A stretch of DNA of 64,000 nt from Candidatus Phosphoribacter hodrii. GTDB taxonomy: Bacteria; Actinomycetota; Actinomycetes; Actinomycetales; Dermatophilaceae. The notes beneath the pieces were generated by a model. The model made no database searches, was not told where the DNA came from, and worked only from the letters and a program-made list of their open reading frames with translations. How positions within the stretch are numbered: position 1 is the first letter of the stretch; every line of letters starts with the position of its first letter. The DNA is taken from positions 186,001-250,000 of the forward strand of contig JADJIB010000001.1 of the NCBI GenBank assembly GCA_016707175.1, in the 5' to 3' direction. Made by a program: the position numbers and the translations under genes. Shown piece after piece: positions 53,892 to 62,971 of the stretch.

Positions 53892-55751
53892 TCACTCCAC
53901 CGTCACGGACTTGGCGAGGTTACGCGGCTGGTCGACGTCTAGCCCCTTGGCCGTCGCCAACTCGCAGGCAAAGACCTGGAGGGGAACGACGGTGAGCAAC
54001 GGCTGCAGCAGCGGCGCCGTGGCCGGGACCCGGATGATCTCGTCGGCGAACGGCACGACCGCCTCGTCGCCGTCCTGGGCGACGACCAACGTGCGGGCGC
54101 CACGGGCCCGGATCTCCTGGATGTTCGAGACGACCTTGGCATGCAAATCGTGAGGGGCATCCGGTCCGGGGACGATGACGAATACCGGTTGGCCAGGCTC
54201 GATGAGGGCGATCGGCCCGTGCTTGAGCTCGCCCGCCGCGAAACCCTCCGCGTGGATGTAGGCGATCTCCTTGAGCTTGAGAGCGCCTTCGAGGGCCACT
54301 GGGAAGCCGACGTGGCGACCGAGGAACAACACCGATCGGGTGTCGGCCATGAACCGGGCGATCTCGCGGACCCGACCCAGTCGGTCGAGCACGGTCTGGA
54401 TCTTGTCGGGCATCTCGCGCAGGTCGCGCATGACGGCACGCGCCTCGTCGGCGAACGCACCTCCGCGCAGTTGGGCGAGGTAGAGGCCCAGCAGGTAGCA
54501 GGCGGTGATCTGCGCGAGGAAGGCCTTGGTCGAGGCGACCGCGATCTCCGGCCCCGCGTGGGTGTAGATCACCGCGTCGGACTCACGCGGGATGGTCGAG
54601 CCGTGGGTGTTGCAGATCGAGACGGTGAGGGCCCCCAGCTCGCGGGCGTGTTTGACGGCCATGAGGGTGTCCATCGTCTCGCCGGACTGGCTCACCGACA
54701 CGACGAGCGTGTTGCCGTCCACGACCGGGTCGCGATAGCGGAACTCGTGGGCCAGCTCGACCTCGCACGGGATCCGGGTCCAGTGCTCGATGGCATATTT
54801 CGCGACCATCCCGGCATAGGCGGCCGTGCCGCACGCAACGATGACGATCTTGTCGACGGCGCGCAGGGCGTCCTCGGAGACGCGCAGTTCGTCGAGGACC
54901 AACTCCCCGTTCTCCTTGGTCCGGCCCAACAGGGTGTCGGCGACGGCGTGCGGCTGCTCGTCGATCTCCTTGGCCATGAACGACGAGTAGCCGCCCTTCT
55001 CGGCTGCGGCGGCGTCCCAGTCGACGTGATAGCGGCGACCCTCGGCCGGGGTTCCGTCGAACCCGAGGACCGTCACCGAGTCGGGGGTGATCGTCACGAT
55101 CTGGTCCTGGCCGAGCTCAAGCGCCTCACGGGTGTGCCCGATGAAGGCCGCGACGTCGGAGCCGAGGTAGTTGGCTCCCGTCCCGAGGCCGACCACCAGG
55201 GGGCTGTTGCGCCGGGCACCCACCACGACACCGGGCTGGTCGGCGTGAATCGCCAACAGGGTGAAGGCGCCGTCCAGGCGGGCGACCGCCTCGAGCATGG
55301 CGGCCGTGAGGTCGTGCGTGCGGTCGTAGGCCGCCGACACCAGATGGGCAGCAACCTCAGTGTCGGTCTCGGAGGCGAACGCAACGCCCTGCTCGAGCAA
55401 CTCGGTCTTGAGCGCGTGGAAGTTCTCGATGATCCCGTTGTGGATGAGGGCCAGCCGGCCGTGGGACCCGCCGAGGTGGGGGTGGGCGTTGTCGTCGGTG
55501 GGGCCACCGTGAGTGGCCCAACGGGTATGGCCGATGGCCGTCGCCGTCTGCGGCAACGGCTCGGCGGCGATGGCGTCCTGAAGGTTGACGAGCTTCCCCG
55601 AACGCTTGCGGAAGGCGACGTGGTCTCCGTCGATGACGGCCACACCGGCGGAGTCGTAGCCCCGGTACTCCAACCGGGCCAACCCCTCCATGACGACGTC
55701 CAAGGCCGTCCCGTCCGACGCTTGACCAACGTAACCCACGATTCCACACAT
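53892..55751 (-). CDS. glmS: Glucosamine-6-phosphate synthase (isomerizing)
   Basis: A 619-residue GlmS starting MCGIVGYVG with the N-terminal nucleophile Cys. The glutaminase has GHTRWATHG and HNGIIENFHALK; the two SIS domains follow (VACGTAAYAGMVAKYAIEHW, SVSQSGETMDTLMAVKHARE, ELKHGPIALIEPG), ending LAKSVTVE. It makes GlcN-6-P for peptidoglycan. ATG 55751 is certain because the Cys must be residue 2; the open frame upstream is not used. No GTATGCCG copy lies inside. Confidence 0.97.
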   Translation of the reverse strand: MCGIVGYVGQASDGTALDVVMEGLARLEYRGYDSAGVAVIDGDHVAFRKRSGKLVNLQDAIAAEPLPQTATAIGHTRWATHGGPTDDNAHPHLGGSHGRLALIHNGIIENFHALKTELLEQGVAFASETDTEVAAHLVSAAYDRTHDLTAAMLEAVARLDGAFTLLAIHADQPGVVVGARRNSPLVVGLGTGANYLGSDVAAFIGHTREALELGQDQIVTITPDSVTVLGFDGTPAEGRRYHVDWDAAAAEKGGYSSFMAKEIDEQPHAVADTLLGRTKENGELVLDELRVSEDALRAVDKIVIVACGTAAYAGMVAKYAIEHWTRIPCEVELAHEFRYRDPVVDGNTLVVSVSQSGETMDTLMAVKHARELGALTVSICNTHGSTIPRESDAVIYTHAGPEIAVASTKAFLAQITACYLLGLYLAQLRGGAFADEARAVMRDLREMPDKIQTVLDRLGRVREIARFMADTRSVLFLGRHVGFPVALEGALKLKEIAYIHAEGFAAGELKHGPIALIEPGQPVFVIVPGPDAPHDLHAKVVSNIQEIRARGARTLVVAQDGDEAVVPFADEIIRVPATAPLLQPLLTVVPLQVFACELATAKGLDVDQPRNLAKSVTVE

Positions 55752-55807
55752 GGCCACCAGCGTAGTTGCCCCCACCTGCGGCCCTGTCCCGCCCGGCATA
55801 CGCAAGA

Positions 55808-56779
55808 ATGTGGCGCGTGACCCAGCGCCGTGAGAGCAACGGGAGTTTTCCCACACCCTTCGTGGAACTGGACCGGTCGGCGTGGTCTCGGCTGGCCAAG
55901 AACCACCCGCTCGAGATCACGGCGGACGACCTCACCCGGCTGCGCGGCCTCGACCACCCGCTGAACCTGGGCGAGGTCCAAGAGGTCTACCTGCCGCTCT
56001 CACGGCTGCTGACCTTCTATTGCGAGGCCGTCGAGCAGTTGCACGGCGTGACCAGCGACTTCCTCATGGAGCGCCGCCAGCGCACGCCCTTCGTCATCGG
56101 CGTTGCCGGATCGGTGGCCGTCGGGAAATCAACGACCTCGCGCATCCTGCGGGAACTGCTGTCGCGCTGGCCGTCCACCCCCAACGTCGAGCTCGTCACG
56201 ACCGACGGTTTCCTCCTGCCGAACGCCGAGCTTCGTCGGCGAGGACTCATGCACCGCAAGGGTTTTCCCGAGTCTTACGACCGCCGAGCGTTGTTGCGGT
56301 TCCTCGCAGAGGTCAAGGGCGGACGGCCCGAGGTGTCGGTGCCGGTCTACTCACACCTGTCCTACGACATCGTCCCGGGTGAGCGGATCGTCGTGCGTCA
56401 GCCCGACGTGCTCATCGTCGAGGGGCTCAACGTCCTCGGCGCGCCGCCCGTTCGCCCGATGGGCGGCACCGGGATGGCAGTGAGCGACTACTTCGACTTC
56501 TCGGTCTATGTCGACGCTCGGGTGTCACACATTGAACGCTGGTACGTCGACCGGTTCCTCACCCTGCGCGCGACCGCCTTCGCCAACCCGAACGCCTACT
56601 TCCACCGGTATGCCGCGTTGTCCGATGAGGAGGCCGTGGCGACGGCGCTGACGATCTGGGAGACGATCAACGGCCCGAACCTCGTCGAGAACATCCTCCC
56701 GACCCGCCAGCGGGCCACGCTGGTCATCGTCAAGGGCGAGGATCACTCGGTGCAGAAGGTCCGACTGCGCAAACTCTGA
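55808..56779 (+). CDS. coaA: Pantothenate kinase type I
   Basis: A 323-residue PanK-I: PFVELDRSAWSRLAKN, VYLPLSRLLTFY, the P-loop VIGVAGSVAVGKSTTSRIL, VTTDGFLLPNAEL, GFPESYDRRALLRFL, YSHLSYDIVPGE and VIVEGLNVL, ending VRLRKL. It phosphorylates pantothenate, the first step to CoA. ATG 55808 is used; GTG 55817 is an alternative. A GTATGCCG copy (55794-55801) overlaps its probable promoter, in the 56-bp gap with divergent glmS. Confidence 0.94.
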   Translation: MWRVTQRRESNGSFPTPFVELDRSAWSRLAKNHPLEITADDLTRLRGLDHPLNLGEVQEVYLPLSRLLTFYCEAVEQLHGVTSDFLMERRQRTPFVIGVAGSVAVGKSTTSRILRELLSRWPSTPNVELVTTDGFLLPNAELRRRGLMHRKGFPESYDRRALLRFLAEVKGGRPEVSVPVYSHLSYDIVPGERIVVRQPDVLIVEGLNVLGAPPVRPMGGTGMAVSDYFDFSVYVDARVSHIERWYVDRFLTLRATAFANPNAYFHRYAALSDEEAVATALTIWETINGPNLVENILPTRQRATLVIVKGEDHSVQKVRLRKL

Positions 56780-56817
56780 TCGGTCAGTGCCTGATCTGGC
56801 TGCGCTCGACCCGGCGG

Positions 56818-57591
56818 TCAGTACCAGTTGTGGTTGACCGAGTGGCTCCACGCGCTGCACGGCGAGCCGTAGCGGCTGGCGATGTAACCCAGCCCCCACT
56901 TGATCTGAGTGACCGGGTTGGTGCGCCAGTCGGCACCCGCGGACGCCATCTTCGACCCCGGCAGAGACTGCGGGATGCCGTAGGCGCTCGACGTCGGGTT
57001 GTCGGCGTTCCAGCGCCAGTTGCTCTCCTTGGTCCACAACTTGACCAAGCAGCCGAACTGCGCGGTGCTCCAGCCACGGTCGGCCACCAGCACGGCGGCG
57101 ACCGCCTTGGGGTCACGCTGGGCGTTGGCCAGGATGCTGGCCCGTTGGGCGTCACGTGTGGCCCGCTCGGCGGCGGCCTGCCGTTCGACGTCCAGTCGGG
57201 CGGCCTCAGCGGCGGCCGCTTGCGCGGCGATCTCGTTGGCGGTCGTCACGCTCACGACCCGGCTGACCCGCTCGCGGTTGGCCTGGGCGATCTCGGCGTC
57301 GGCAGCAGTCGCGTCGAACGCGGTGAGGGCGACGGGGGCATCGGCGAGGGTCCGGCTCAGGGACGCCGCGGCATTCGCTGATGCGAAAGCCGGGTCGGCG
57401 AGGGTAACGCCGTTGGTGTCCGCTGCGCCACCGGCCGTGAGGTAACCGCCGACGGCGGCCGTGGCCAACGCGACAGAGGCCCCGGCGTGCAGCAGCGGCC
57501 GGAACGCGAGGCCCTTGGGTGCCGATCCCGCGGTCGCCGCAGCGAGCGCGAGTTCGGCTCGGCGGTGCCGACCGACATAACGCTCCGCCAC
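56818..57591 (-). CDS. Secreted transglycosylase-like protein
   Basis: About 257 residues. There is a hydrophobic N-terminal segment (LLHAGASVALATAAVGGYLT), then a long Ala/Glu/Arg-rich coiled-coil region (ANEIAAQAAAAEAARLDVER). The C-terminal ~75-residue domain reads WSTAQFGCLVKLWTKESNWR, SSAYGIPQSLPGSKM, WRTNPVTQIKWGLGYI and YGSPCSAWSHS. This is the lysozyme-like domain of actinobacterial transglycosylases, with the catalytic Glu in TKESNW. GTG 57591 has GAAAGG upstream; ATG 57597 or 57615 are alternatives. Confidence 0.82.
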   Translation of the reverse strand: MAERYVGRHRRAELALAAATAGSAPKGLAFRPLLHAGASVALATAAVGGYLTAGGAADTNGVTLADPAFASANAAASLSRTLADAPVALTAFDATAADAEIAQANRERVSRVVSVTTANEIAAQAAAAEAARLDVERQAAAERATRDAQRASILANAQRDPKAVAAVLVADRGWSTAQFGCLVKLWTKESNWRWNADNPTSSAYGIPQSLPGSKMASAGADWRTNPVTQIKWGLGYIASRYGSPCSAWSHSVNHNWY

Positions 57592-57772
57592 GATCATCCT
57601 TTCGACGCGCGGCATCGTTGGTCGATGTCGCATCTGGCCGTGCTCTCCCACATCTCTAGACGGAACGCACGACGGATTCCGTCACGGCGTTACCAAGTCG
57701 AGATCTTCGTCATAGAGTGCCAGAGATCAGCCGAACGGACAAATCTCCACCCCGGCATCGAGAGCGGCAGGG

Positions 57773-59098
57773 TCAGAGGTCCAGGCGTTCGAGCAGGTCG
57801 GTCACCAGAGCAGCGATCGGGCTGCGCTCGCTGCGGGTCAACGTCACATGGGCGAAGAGCGGGTGGCCCTTGAGGGTCTCGATGACGGCCGCCACCCCGT
57901 CATGGCGCCCGACCCGCAGGTTGTCGCGCTGGGCGACGTCGTGGGTGAGGACGACCCGCGAGTTCTGCCCAACCCGGGAGAGCACCGTCAGCAGGACATT
58001 GCGCTCCAACGACTGGGCCTCGTCGACAATGACGAACGCGTCGTGCAGCGAGCGGCCGCGGATGTGGGTGAGCGGCAGGACTTCCAGCATCCCCCGGTCG
58101 AGGATCTCCTCCACCACTTCCGTGGAGAGCAACGCGCCGAGGGTGTCGAAGACGGCCTGCCCCCACGGACCCATCTTCTCGGCCTCGGTGCCCGGGAGGT
58201 AGCCCAACTCCTGGCCGCCGACGGCATACAACGGCCGGAAGACGACCACCTTGCGGTGCTGGCGCCGTTCGAGGACGGCCTCGAGCCCCGCGCACAGGGC
58301 GAGGGCGGACTTGCCGGTCCCCGCCCGGCCGCCGAGAGAGATGATCCCGACGTCGGGGTCGAGCAAGAGGTCCAGGGCAATGCGTTGCTCGGCCGACCGG
58401 CCGTGCAGCCCGAAGGCGTCGCGGTCCCCACGGACCAGGCGCACCTGCTTGTCGGCGCCGACCCGACCCAGGCCACTGCCGCGCGGCGAGTGCAGCACCA
58501 GCCCGGTGTGGCACGGCAACTCCGCAGCCGCCGCGTGCTCGACTCGACCGTGCTCGTAGAGCTCAGCCATGTCTTCGACCGTCATGTCGAGGTCGGCCAT
58601 CCCCGTCCAGCCGGAGTCGACGGCGAGCTCAGCCCGATACTCCTGCGCGTCCAGTCCCACCGCCGAGGCCTTGACCCGCATCGGCAGGTCCTTGCTGACG
58701 ACGGTGACGTCGTTGCCGTCGGCGGCGAGGTTCTTGGCCACCGCGAGGATCCGGGTGTCGTTGTCGCCCAGCCGAAGTCCCGCGGGCAGGACGTCAGGGT
58801 TCGAGTGGTTGAGCTCGACGCGCACCGTGCCGCCGAGGTCGCCGATCGGCAGGGCGCAATCCAACCGACCGTGCGCCACCCGCAAGTCATCGAGCATCCG
58901 CAGCGCCGTCCGGGCGAAGTAGCCCAACTCCGGGTGGTGGCGTTTGGCCTCCAACTCGGTGACGACGACGACCGGGAGCACCACCTCGTGTTCGGCGAAC
59001 CTCGTTATCGCTCGCGGATCGGACAACAGGACCGACGTGTCCAGAACGTAGGTCTTTCGACCCGCAGCACCGTTCGCGGACGTCCGAGAAGCAGCCAC
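57773..59098 (-). CDS. PhoH-family protein with N-terminal PIN domain (PhoH2 type)
   Basis: A 441-residue fusion. The N-terminal PIN nuclease domain has YVLDTSVLLSDP, VVVVTELEAKRHHP and LGDNDTRILAVAKNLAAD. The C-terminal PhoH domain has the P-loop SLGGRAGTGKSALALCAGLE, FRPLYAVGGQELGYLPG and Walker B DAFVIVDEAQSL. Proteins of this layout are ATP-dependent RNA helicase/RNases. GTG 59098 is preceded by AAGGAGGGG. The longer open frame upstream has no support. Convergent with nothing; its 3' end is close to the transglycosylase-like gene. Confidence 0.92.
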   Translation of the reverse strand: MAASRTSANGAAGRKTYVLDTSVLLSDPRAITRFAEHEVVLPVVVVTELEAKRHHPELGYFARTALRMLDDLRVAHGRLDCALPIGDLGGTVRVELNHSNPDVLPAGLRLGDNDTRILAVAKNLAADGNDVTVVSKDLPMRVKASAVGLDAQEYRAELAVDSGWTGMADLDMTVEDMAELYEHGRVEHAAAAELPCHTGLVLHSPRGSGLGRVGADKQVRLVRGDRDAFGLHGRSAEQRIALDLLLDPDVGIISLGGRAGTGKSALALCAGLEAVLERRQHRKVVVFRPLYAVGGQELGYLPGTEAEKMGPWGQAVFDTLGALLSTEVVEEILDRGMLEVLPLTHIRGRSLHDAFVIVDEAQSLERNVLLTVLSRVGQNSRVVLTHDVAQRDNLRVGRHDGVAAVIETLKGHPLFAHVTLTRSERSPIAALVTDLLERLDL

Positions 59099-59229
59099 GC
59101 ACCCCTCCTTGGCGATCTGCACGTGCTCCGACGGTAAGCGCCCACCGCGCCGCCGCGCGGGATCCGGCCCGGCGCGTCGCGCACCCCTGAGCGAAGCGAG
59201 TCGCGGGGTGCGCCGTTGCGGCGGCGACG

Positions 59230-59251
59230 CGGCATACCCAGCCGGTATGCC
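59230..59251. repeat. Head-to-head pair of the octamer in a divergent intergenic gap
   Basis: CGGCATACC (59230-59238) and GGTATGCCG (59243-59251) form a perfect 9-bp inverted repeat with a 4-base loop. It lies in the 271-bp gap between phoH and sulP, away from both starts, and could form a stable hairpin. No other element of note is seen in that gap. Confidence 0.9.
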
Positions 59252-59369
59252 GTCGCGCTGGGCAAGGGGGTGCGCGCGGTCGTTGGTTCCCCTAGATTGG
59301 GCGCGACTCTTCCGGCCGGTCATCCCATGTTCACCAGCCGGCCATCTGACAACGTGTGGGGGTGATCCC

Positions 59370-61808
59370 ATGTCCAAATCTGGAGATGGTGACAACGCGA
59401 GCAGAGCGCTGCCGGAATCGCCCGTCGAGGTGGACCAGGAGCAACGCGATCAGGAAGCCGCCAAGCAGGCAGCGCGACACCTCAAGCGACTGCGCAAGCG
59501 CGAGATGGCGGCTGCGGCCCTGGTGCAGGCGGGGGGCGACCCGGATCCCGAGGACTTCCTCGCCCGCCGTCCCTCCATCGAGTACCACACGTCGACCACG
59601 GGCCCGAGTCTGCTGACCAAGGCGCTGCTCGCCGGGACCCCCGGCCTGCGGACCCTGCAGCACTATCGCCGGCACTGGTTGCGCTCGGACATCTTCGCGG
59701 GCGTGGCCGTCGTCGCCTACATGATTCCCCAGTGCATGGCCTACTCCGCCATCGTGGGGGTGCCCCCGGAGGTCGGCCTCTCGACCGCGCTCGGCGCCCT
59801 CATCGTGTATGCCGTGATGGGCCAGTCGCGGATGCTTTCCGTGGGCCCGGAGTCGACCGTCGCCCTCATCGCCGGCGTGGCGATCGCGCCGTTCGCCAAC
59901 GGTGACCCGGTGAAGGCCACCACCTTGGGAGCGGCGCTTTCGCTCATCGTCGCGGGCTGGTGCTTCGTCGCTCGGATGCTGCGCCTGGGCATCGTCGCCG
60001 AGTTGCTCTCCCAGCCGCTGCTCGTGGGCTATCTCGCGGGCGCGGCCGTCCTCATGGTCGTCGGCCAACTCGGCAAGATGACCGGCACGAAGGTCCACGG
60101 CGAGAGCATCGTTGAGCAGGTCCAATCCTTCCTCGGAGTGGCCAGCGGAACGCACCTGTTCACCCTCTGGGTCGGGATCGGGACGTTCGTCTTCCTCATG
60201 CTCATCCACTGGGTGAGGCATCGCTGGCCAGCCACGCTCATCGCGGTGGCTGTAGCGACCGTCGTGTGCACCGTCTTCCAGCTCAAGAACCAGGGCGTCG
60301 CGGTGCTGGGCACGGTTCCCACCGGTCTGCCTCTCCCGTCCATCCCGGCGGTGTCCTGGTCAGAGATCGAGGCTCTGTTGGCAGCCGGCGTCGGAGTGGC
60401 GATCGTCGCCTACGGCGACAACACCCTGGTGGCCCGCGGGTTCCCCGCCCCCATCGACCCCGACGAGGACCGCGCCGTCAACCAACTCGATCCCCAGCAA
60501 GAGTTGATCGCGCTGGGCGGCTGCCACGTCGCCGTGGGCCTGCTCGGTGGTTTCCCCGTCTCGTCCTCGGGCTCCCGCACAGCGCTCGCGGTGGCGTCCG
60601 GCGCACGCACCCAGATGTATTCGGTGGTCGCGGCGTTCATGCTGATCATCGTCCTGTTCGTCGCCGGACCGTTGATCGCCAACCTTCCACAGGCTGCCCT
60701 GGCCGCCGTGGTCTTCTATGCCGCCAGCAAGCTGATCAACGTCAAGGAGATCAAGCGGCTGGCTCGCTTCCGCAAGCAGGAGTTGCTGCTGGCGATGGCT
60801 GCCACCGTCGGGACCGTCTTCTTCGGCGTCGTCACGGGGATCGGCATCGCTATCGCCCTCAGCGTCCTGGAGATGACCCAGCGTCTGGCCCGCCCCCACG
60901 ACGGTGTGCTCGGGCGCGTCCCGGGCCTGCCCGGCATGCACGACGTCGCCGACTACCCGACCGCTCAAACGCTCCCGGGCCTGATCGTCTACCGCTACGA
61001 CGCACCCTTGTTCTTCGCCAACGTCGGCGACCTGCGCCGTCGGGCCACCATGGTCGTCGACCAGGAGAACAAGGCCTTCCCCCAGAGCCCCGCGCGCTGG
61101 TTCATCCTCAACGTCGAGGCCAACGTCGAGGTCGACCTCACCGCCGCGGACGGGCTGGCCGAGTTGCAGCGTGACCTCGCCGAGCGGGGCGTGCGCTTGG
61201 GCTTGGCACGCGTCAAGCAGGACCTCCTGCTCCCCCTGCAGCGGGCCGGGCTCATGGAGCTCATCGGCACCGACATGCTCTTCCCGACGCTCCCTGTCGC
61301 CGAGAAGGCCTACCTCATCTGGTCGGCACAGAACCCGTTCACGCCGCCGGAGCCCCTGGAGACCGAGTCTGCCGACGACGACGTCCCCGTGTGGAACGTC
61401 TATCGGTTCTCCGAAGAGGCTGCATCGGCCACCGGGCCCGCGGAGGGCCTCGTCTCCAAGGCCACTCACGCCGCGTTGGCGAGGGCCCAGCAGGCCGCCG
61501 CAGCGATGACGTCGGCCATCACCTCGCACAGCGACGACTCGTCGCCCGACGCCGACGCCGAGCCTGAGACTGACGCCGACGCAGCCGGTGCCATGCTCTC
61601 CCCGGTCACGTCCAGCACCAGGGACGAGGACAGTGACGCCGACGAGCCGGAAGCGGACGGGTCGGAGTCGGAGGCCGACCTGAATGCCGCCAGCAACGGC
61701 ACCGCCAAGGGCAAGAAGGGCAAGAAGGGCAACGCCACCGACGGCAACCCGAGCAATGGCGCGGTGAACGGCATACTCACCGGGGCTCGCACCCACGCGG
61801 GCTCCTGA
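59370..61808 (+). CDS. SulP-family anion transporter with STAS domain
   Basis: An 812-residue protein. A charged N-terminus (about 80 residues) precedes the SulP membrane core: FAGVAVVAYMIPQCMAYSAI, VGVPPEVGLSTALGALIVYA, then helices to about residue 500, with VSSSGSRTALAVASGARTQM. A STAS domain follows (PGLIVYRYDAPLFFANVGDL ... WFILNVEANVEVDLTAADGL). The last ~130 residues are acidic and Ser/Ala-rich with a Lys/Gly cluster (KGKKGKKG). The family transports sulfate, bicarbonate or other anions; which one cannot be told. ATG 59370 is the best start. Confidence 0.9.
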   Translation: MSKSGDGDNASRALPESPVEVDQEQRDQEAAKQAARHLKRLRKREMAAAALVQAGGDPDPEDFLARRPSIEYHTSTTGPSLLTKALLAGTPGLRTLQHYRRHWLRSDIFAGVAVVAYMIPQCMAYSAIVGVPPEVGLSTALGALIVYAVMGQSRMLSVGPESTVALIAGVAIAPFANGDPVKATTLGAALSLIVAGWCFVARMLRLGIVAELLSQPLLVGYLAGAAVLMVVGQLGKMTGTKVHGESIVEQVQSFLGVASGTHLFTLWVGIGTFVFLMLIHWVRHRWPATLIAVAVATVVCTVFQLKNQGVAVLGTVPTGLPLPSIPAVSWSEIEALLAAGVGVAIVAYGDNTLVARGFPAPIDPDEDRAVNQLDPQQELIALGGCHVAVGLLGGFPVSSSGSRTALAVASGARTQMYSVVAAFMLIIVLFVAGPLIANLPQAALAAVVFYAASKLINVKEIKRLARFRKQELLLAMAATVGTVFFGVVTGIGIAIALSVLEMTQRLARPHDGVLGRVPGLPGMHDVADYPTAQTLPGLIVYRYDAPLFFANVGDLRRRATMVVDQENKAFPQSPARWFILNVEANVEVDLTAADGLAELQRDLAERGVRLGLARVKQDLLLPLQRAGLMELIGTDMLFPTLPVAEKAYLIWSAQNPFTPPEPLETESADDDVPVWNVYRFSEEAASATGPAEGLVSKATHAALARAQQAAAAMTSAITSHSDDSSPDADAEPETDADAAGAMLSPVTSSTRDEDSDADEPEADGSESEADLNAASNGTAKGKKGKKGNATDGNPSNGAVNGILTGARTHAGS

Positions 61809-61830
61809 CCGCGCGCGCTCGGGTGAGGTC

Positions 61831-62592
61831 TCAGCGGCCGAAGCGGCGCTCGCGGTTGGCGTAGGCCCGCAGCGCGCGCAGGAAGTCGACCCGCCGGAAG
61901 TCCGGCCAGTAGGCCTCGCAGAAGTAGAACTCGCTCTTCGCGCTCTGCCAGAGCAGGAAGCCCCCGAGGCGCTGCTCGCCGGAGGTGCGGATCACCAGGT
62001 CGGGATCGGGTTGTCCGCGCGTGTAGAGGTGCTGGGCGATCGCCTCGACGCTCACCTTGTCGGCGATCTCCTCGATGGGTATGCCGGTCGCGGCCTGCTC
62101 AAGGATGAGTTGCCGCACGGCGTCGGCGATCTCGCGTCGACCGCCGTAACCCACAGCGACGTTGACGGTGAGACCAGTGACGCCCGCCGTCGCGGTCTCG
62201 GCCGCCAGTAGTGCGGTGGCCGTCGCCTCCGGCAACAGGTCAAGGGCGCCGATCGGGTGGAGGCGCCAGCGTTGGGCCGCGGCGAGGTCGTTGACGGCCT
62301 CCTCGATGATCCCCAGGAGCGGCTCCAACTCGCTGGAGTCGCGGTCGAGGTTGTCGGTCGAGAGCAGCCACAGGGTGACCAACTCGACGCCGGTCTCCTC
62401 GCACCAGGCGAGGAGGTCCTGGATCTTGTCGGCCCCGGCCTGATGTCCGCCCACCGTGTCGAAGCCGTTGGCCTTGGCCCAGCGCCGGTTGCCGTCGAGC
62501 ATGACGCCGACGTGCCGCGGCACGTTCGACCGGTCGAGATCGTGCGCCAGCCGACGCTCGTAGACGCCGTAGAGCACGTCGCTCAGGCCCAC
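61831..62592 (-). CDS. uppS: Cis-prenyl transferase (polyprenyl diphosphate synthase)
   Basis: About 253 residues: NVPRHVGVMLDGNRRWAKAN with the catalytic Asp, GHQAGADKIQDLLAWCEETG, LWLLSTDNLDRDSSEL, NVAVGYGGRREIADAVRQLI, and DPDLVIRTSGEQRLGGFLLW then EAYWPDFRRVDFLRALRAYA. It elongates isoprenoid diphosphates in cis for the peptidoglycan lipid carrier or a shorter product. GTG 62592 (after GGAAGG) is chosen over the longer open frame to 62685, whose first 30 codons lack similarity. Confidence 0.93.
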   Translation of the reverse strand: MGLSDVLYGVYERRLAHDLDRSNVPRHVGVMLDGNRRWAKANGFDTVGGHQAGADKIQDLLAWCEETGVELVTLWLLSTDNLDRDSSELEPLLGIIEEAVNDLAAAQRWRLHPIGALDLLPEATATALLAAETATAGVTGLTVNVAVGYGGRREIADAVRQLILEQAATGIPIEEIADKVSVEAIAQHLYTRGQPDPDLVIRTSGEQRLGGFLLWQSAKSEFYFCEAYWPDFRRVDFLRALRAYANRERRFGR

Positions 62593-62713
62593 CCGACTCG
62601 CCTTCCGTTCGCGAACCTCGCCGTTGTCGGCTGTGCCCGACACGCTACTCCCGTATGCCGCGTCGCTCCCATCCCCCGCCCGCACCCCCGAAACCCCCGC
62701 GACCCCCCGCCCA

Positions 62714-62896
62714 CCCCGGAGATAGCGCTCGCACGGTCATCTTTACGCCCCCGCACCCCCGTTTAACCCGGAGATAGCGCTCGCACGGTCATCTTTACGC
62801 CCCCGCGAACCCCCTGACCCCGGAGATAGCGCTCGCACGGTCATCTTTACGCCCCCGCGAACCCCCTGACCCCGGAGATAGCGCTCGCACGGTCAT
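62714..62896 (+). repeat. Tandem 52-bp repeat, about 3.5 copies
   Basis: GGAGATAGCGCTCGCACGGT starts at 62718, 62770, 62822 and 62874, exactly 52 bp apart. Units 1-3 continue CATCTTTACGCCCCC; the fourth is cut off after GGTCAT, where a GTATGCCG copy begins (62897). The array occupies much of the 379-bp gap between uppS and the hemolysin III gene. It has no coding potential. Confidence 0.9.
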
Positions 62897-62923
62897 GTAT
62901 GCCGCGAGCCTTGCCTCACACTC

Positions 62924-62961
62924 GTAACTTACGGAGTCGTAAGTTACGGCAACGTAAGTTA
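62924..62961 (+). promoter_or_regulatory. Operator-like repeats upstream of the hemolysin III gene
   Basis: GTAACTTACG (62924-62933) and CGTAAGTTAC (62938-62947) form a perfect 10-bp inverted repeat with a 4-base spacer. A third half-site CGTAAGTTA follows at 62953-62961. A TATCCT hexamer at 62960-62965 lies six bases before the ATG, so the repeat overlaps the core promoter. The form suits a TetR- or MarR-type repressor. Confidence 0.75.
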
Positions 62962-62971
62962 TCCTTGACTC

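Noticed and set aside
57592..57772. c-di-AMP (ydaO) riboswitch upstream of the transglycosylase-like gene
   Set aside because: Such riboswitches precede many Rpf-like genes, but the conserved blocks are not recognisable here.
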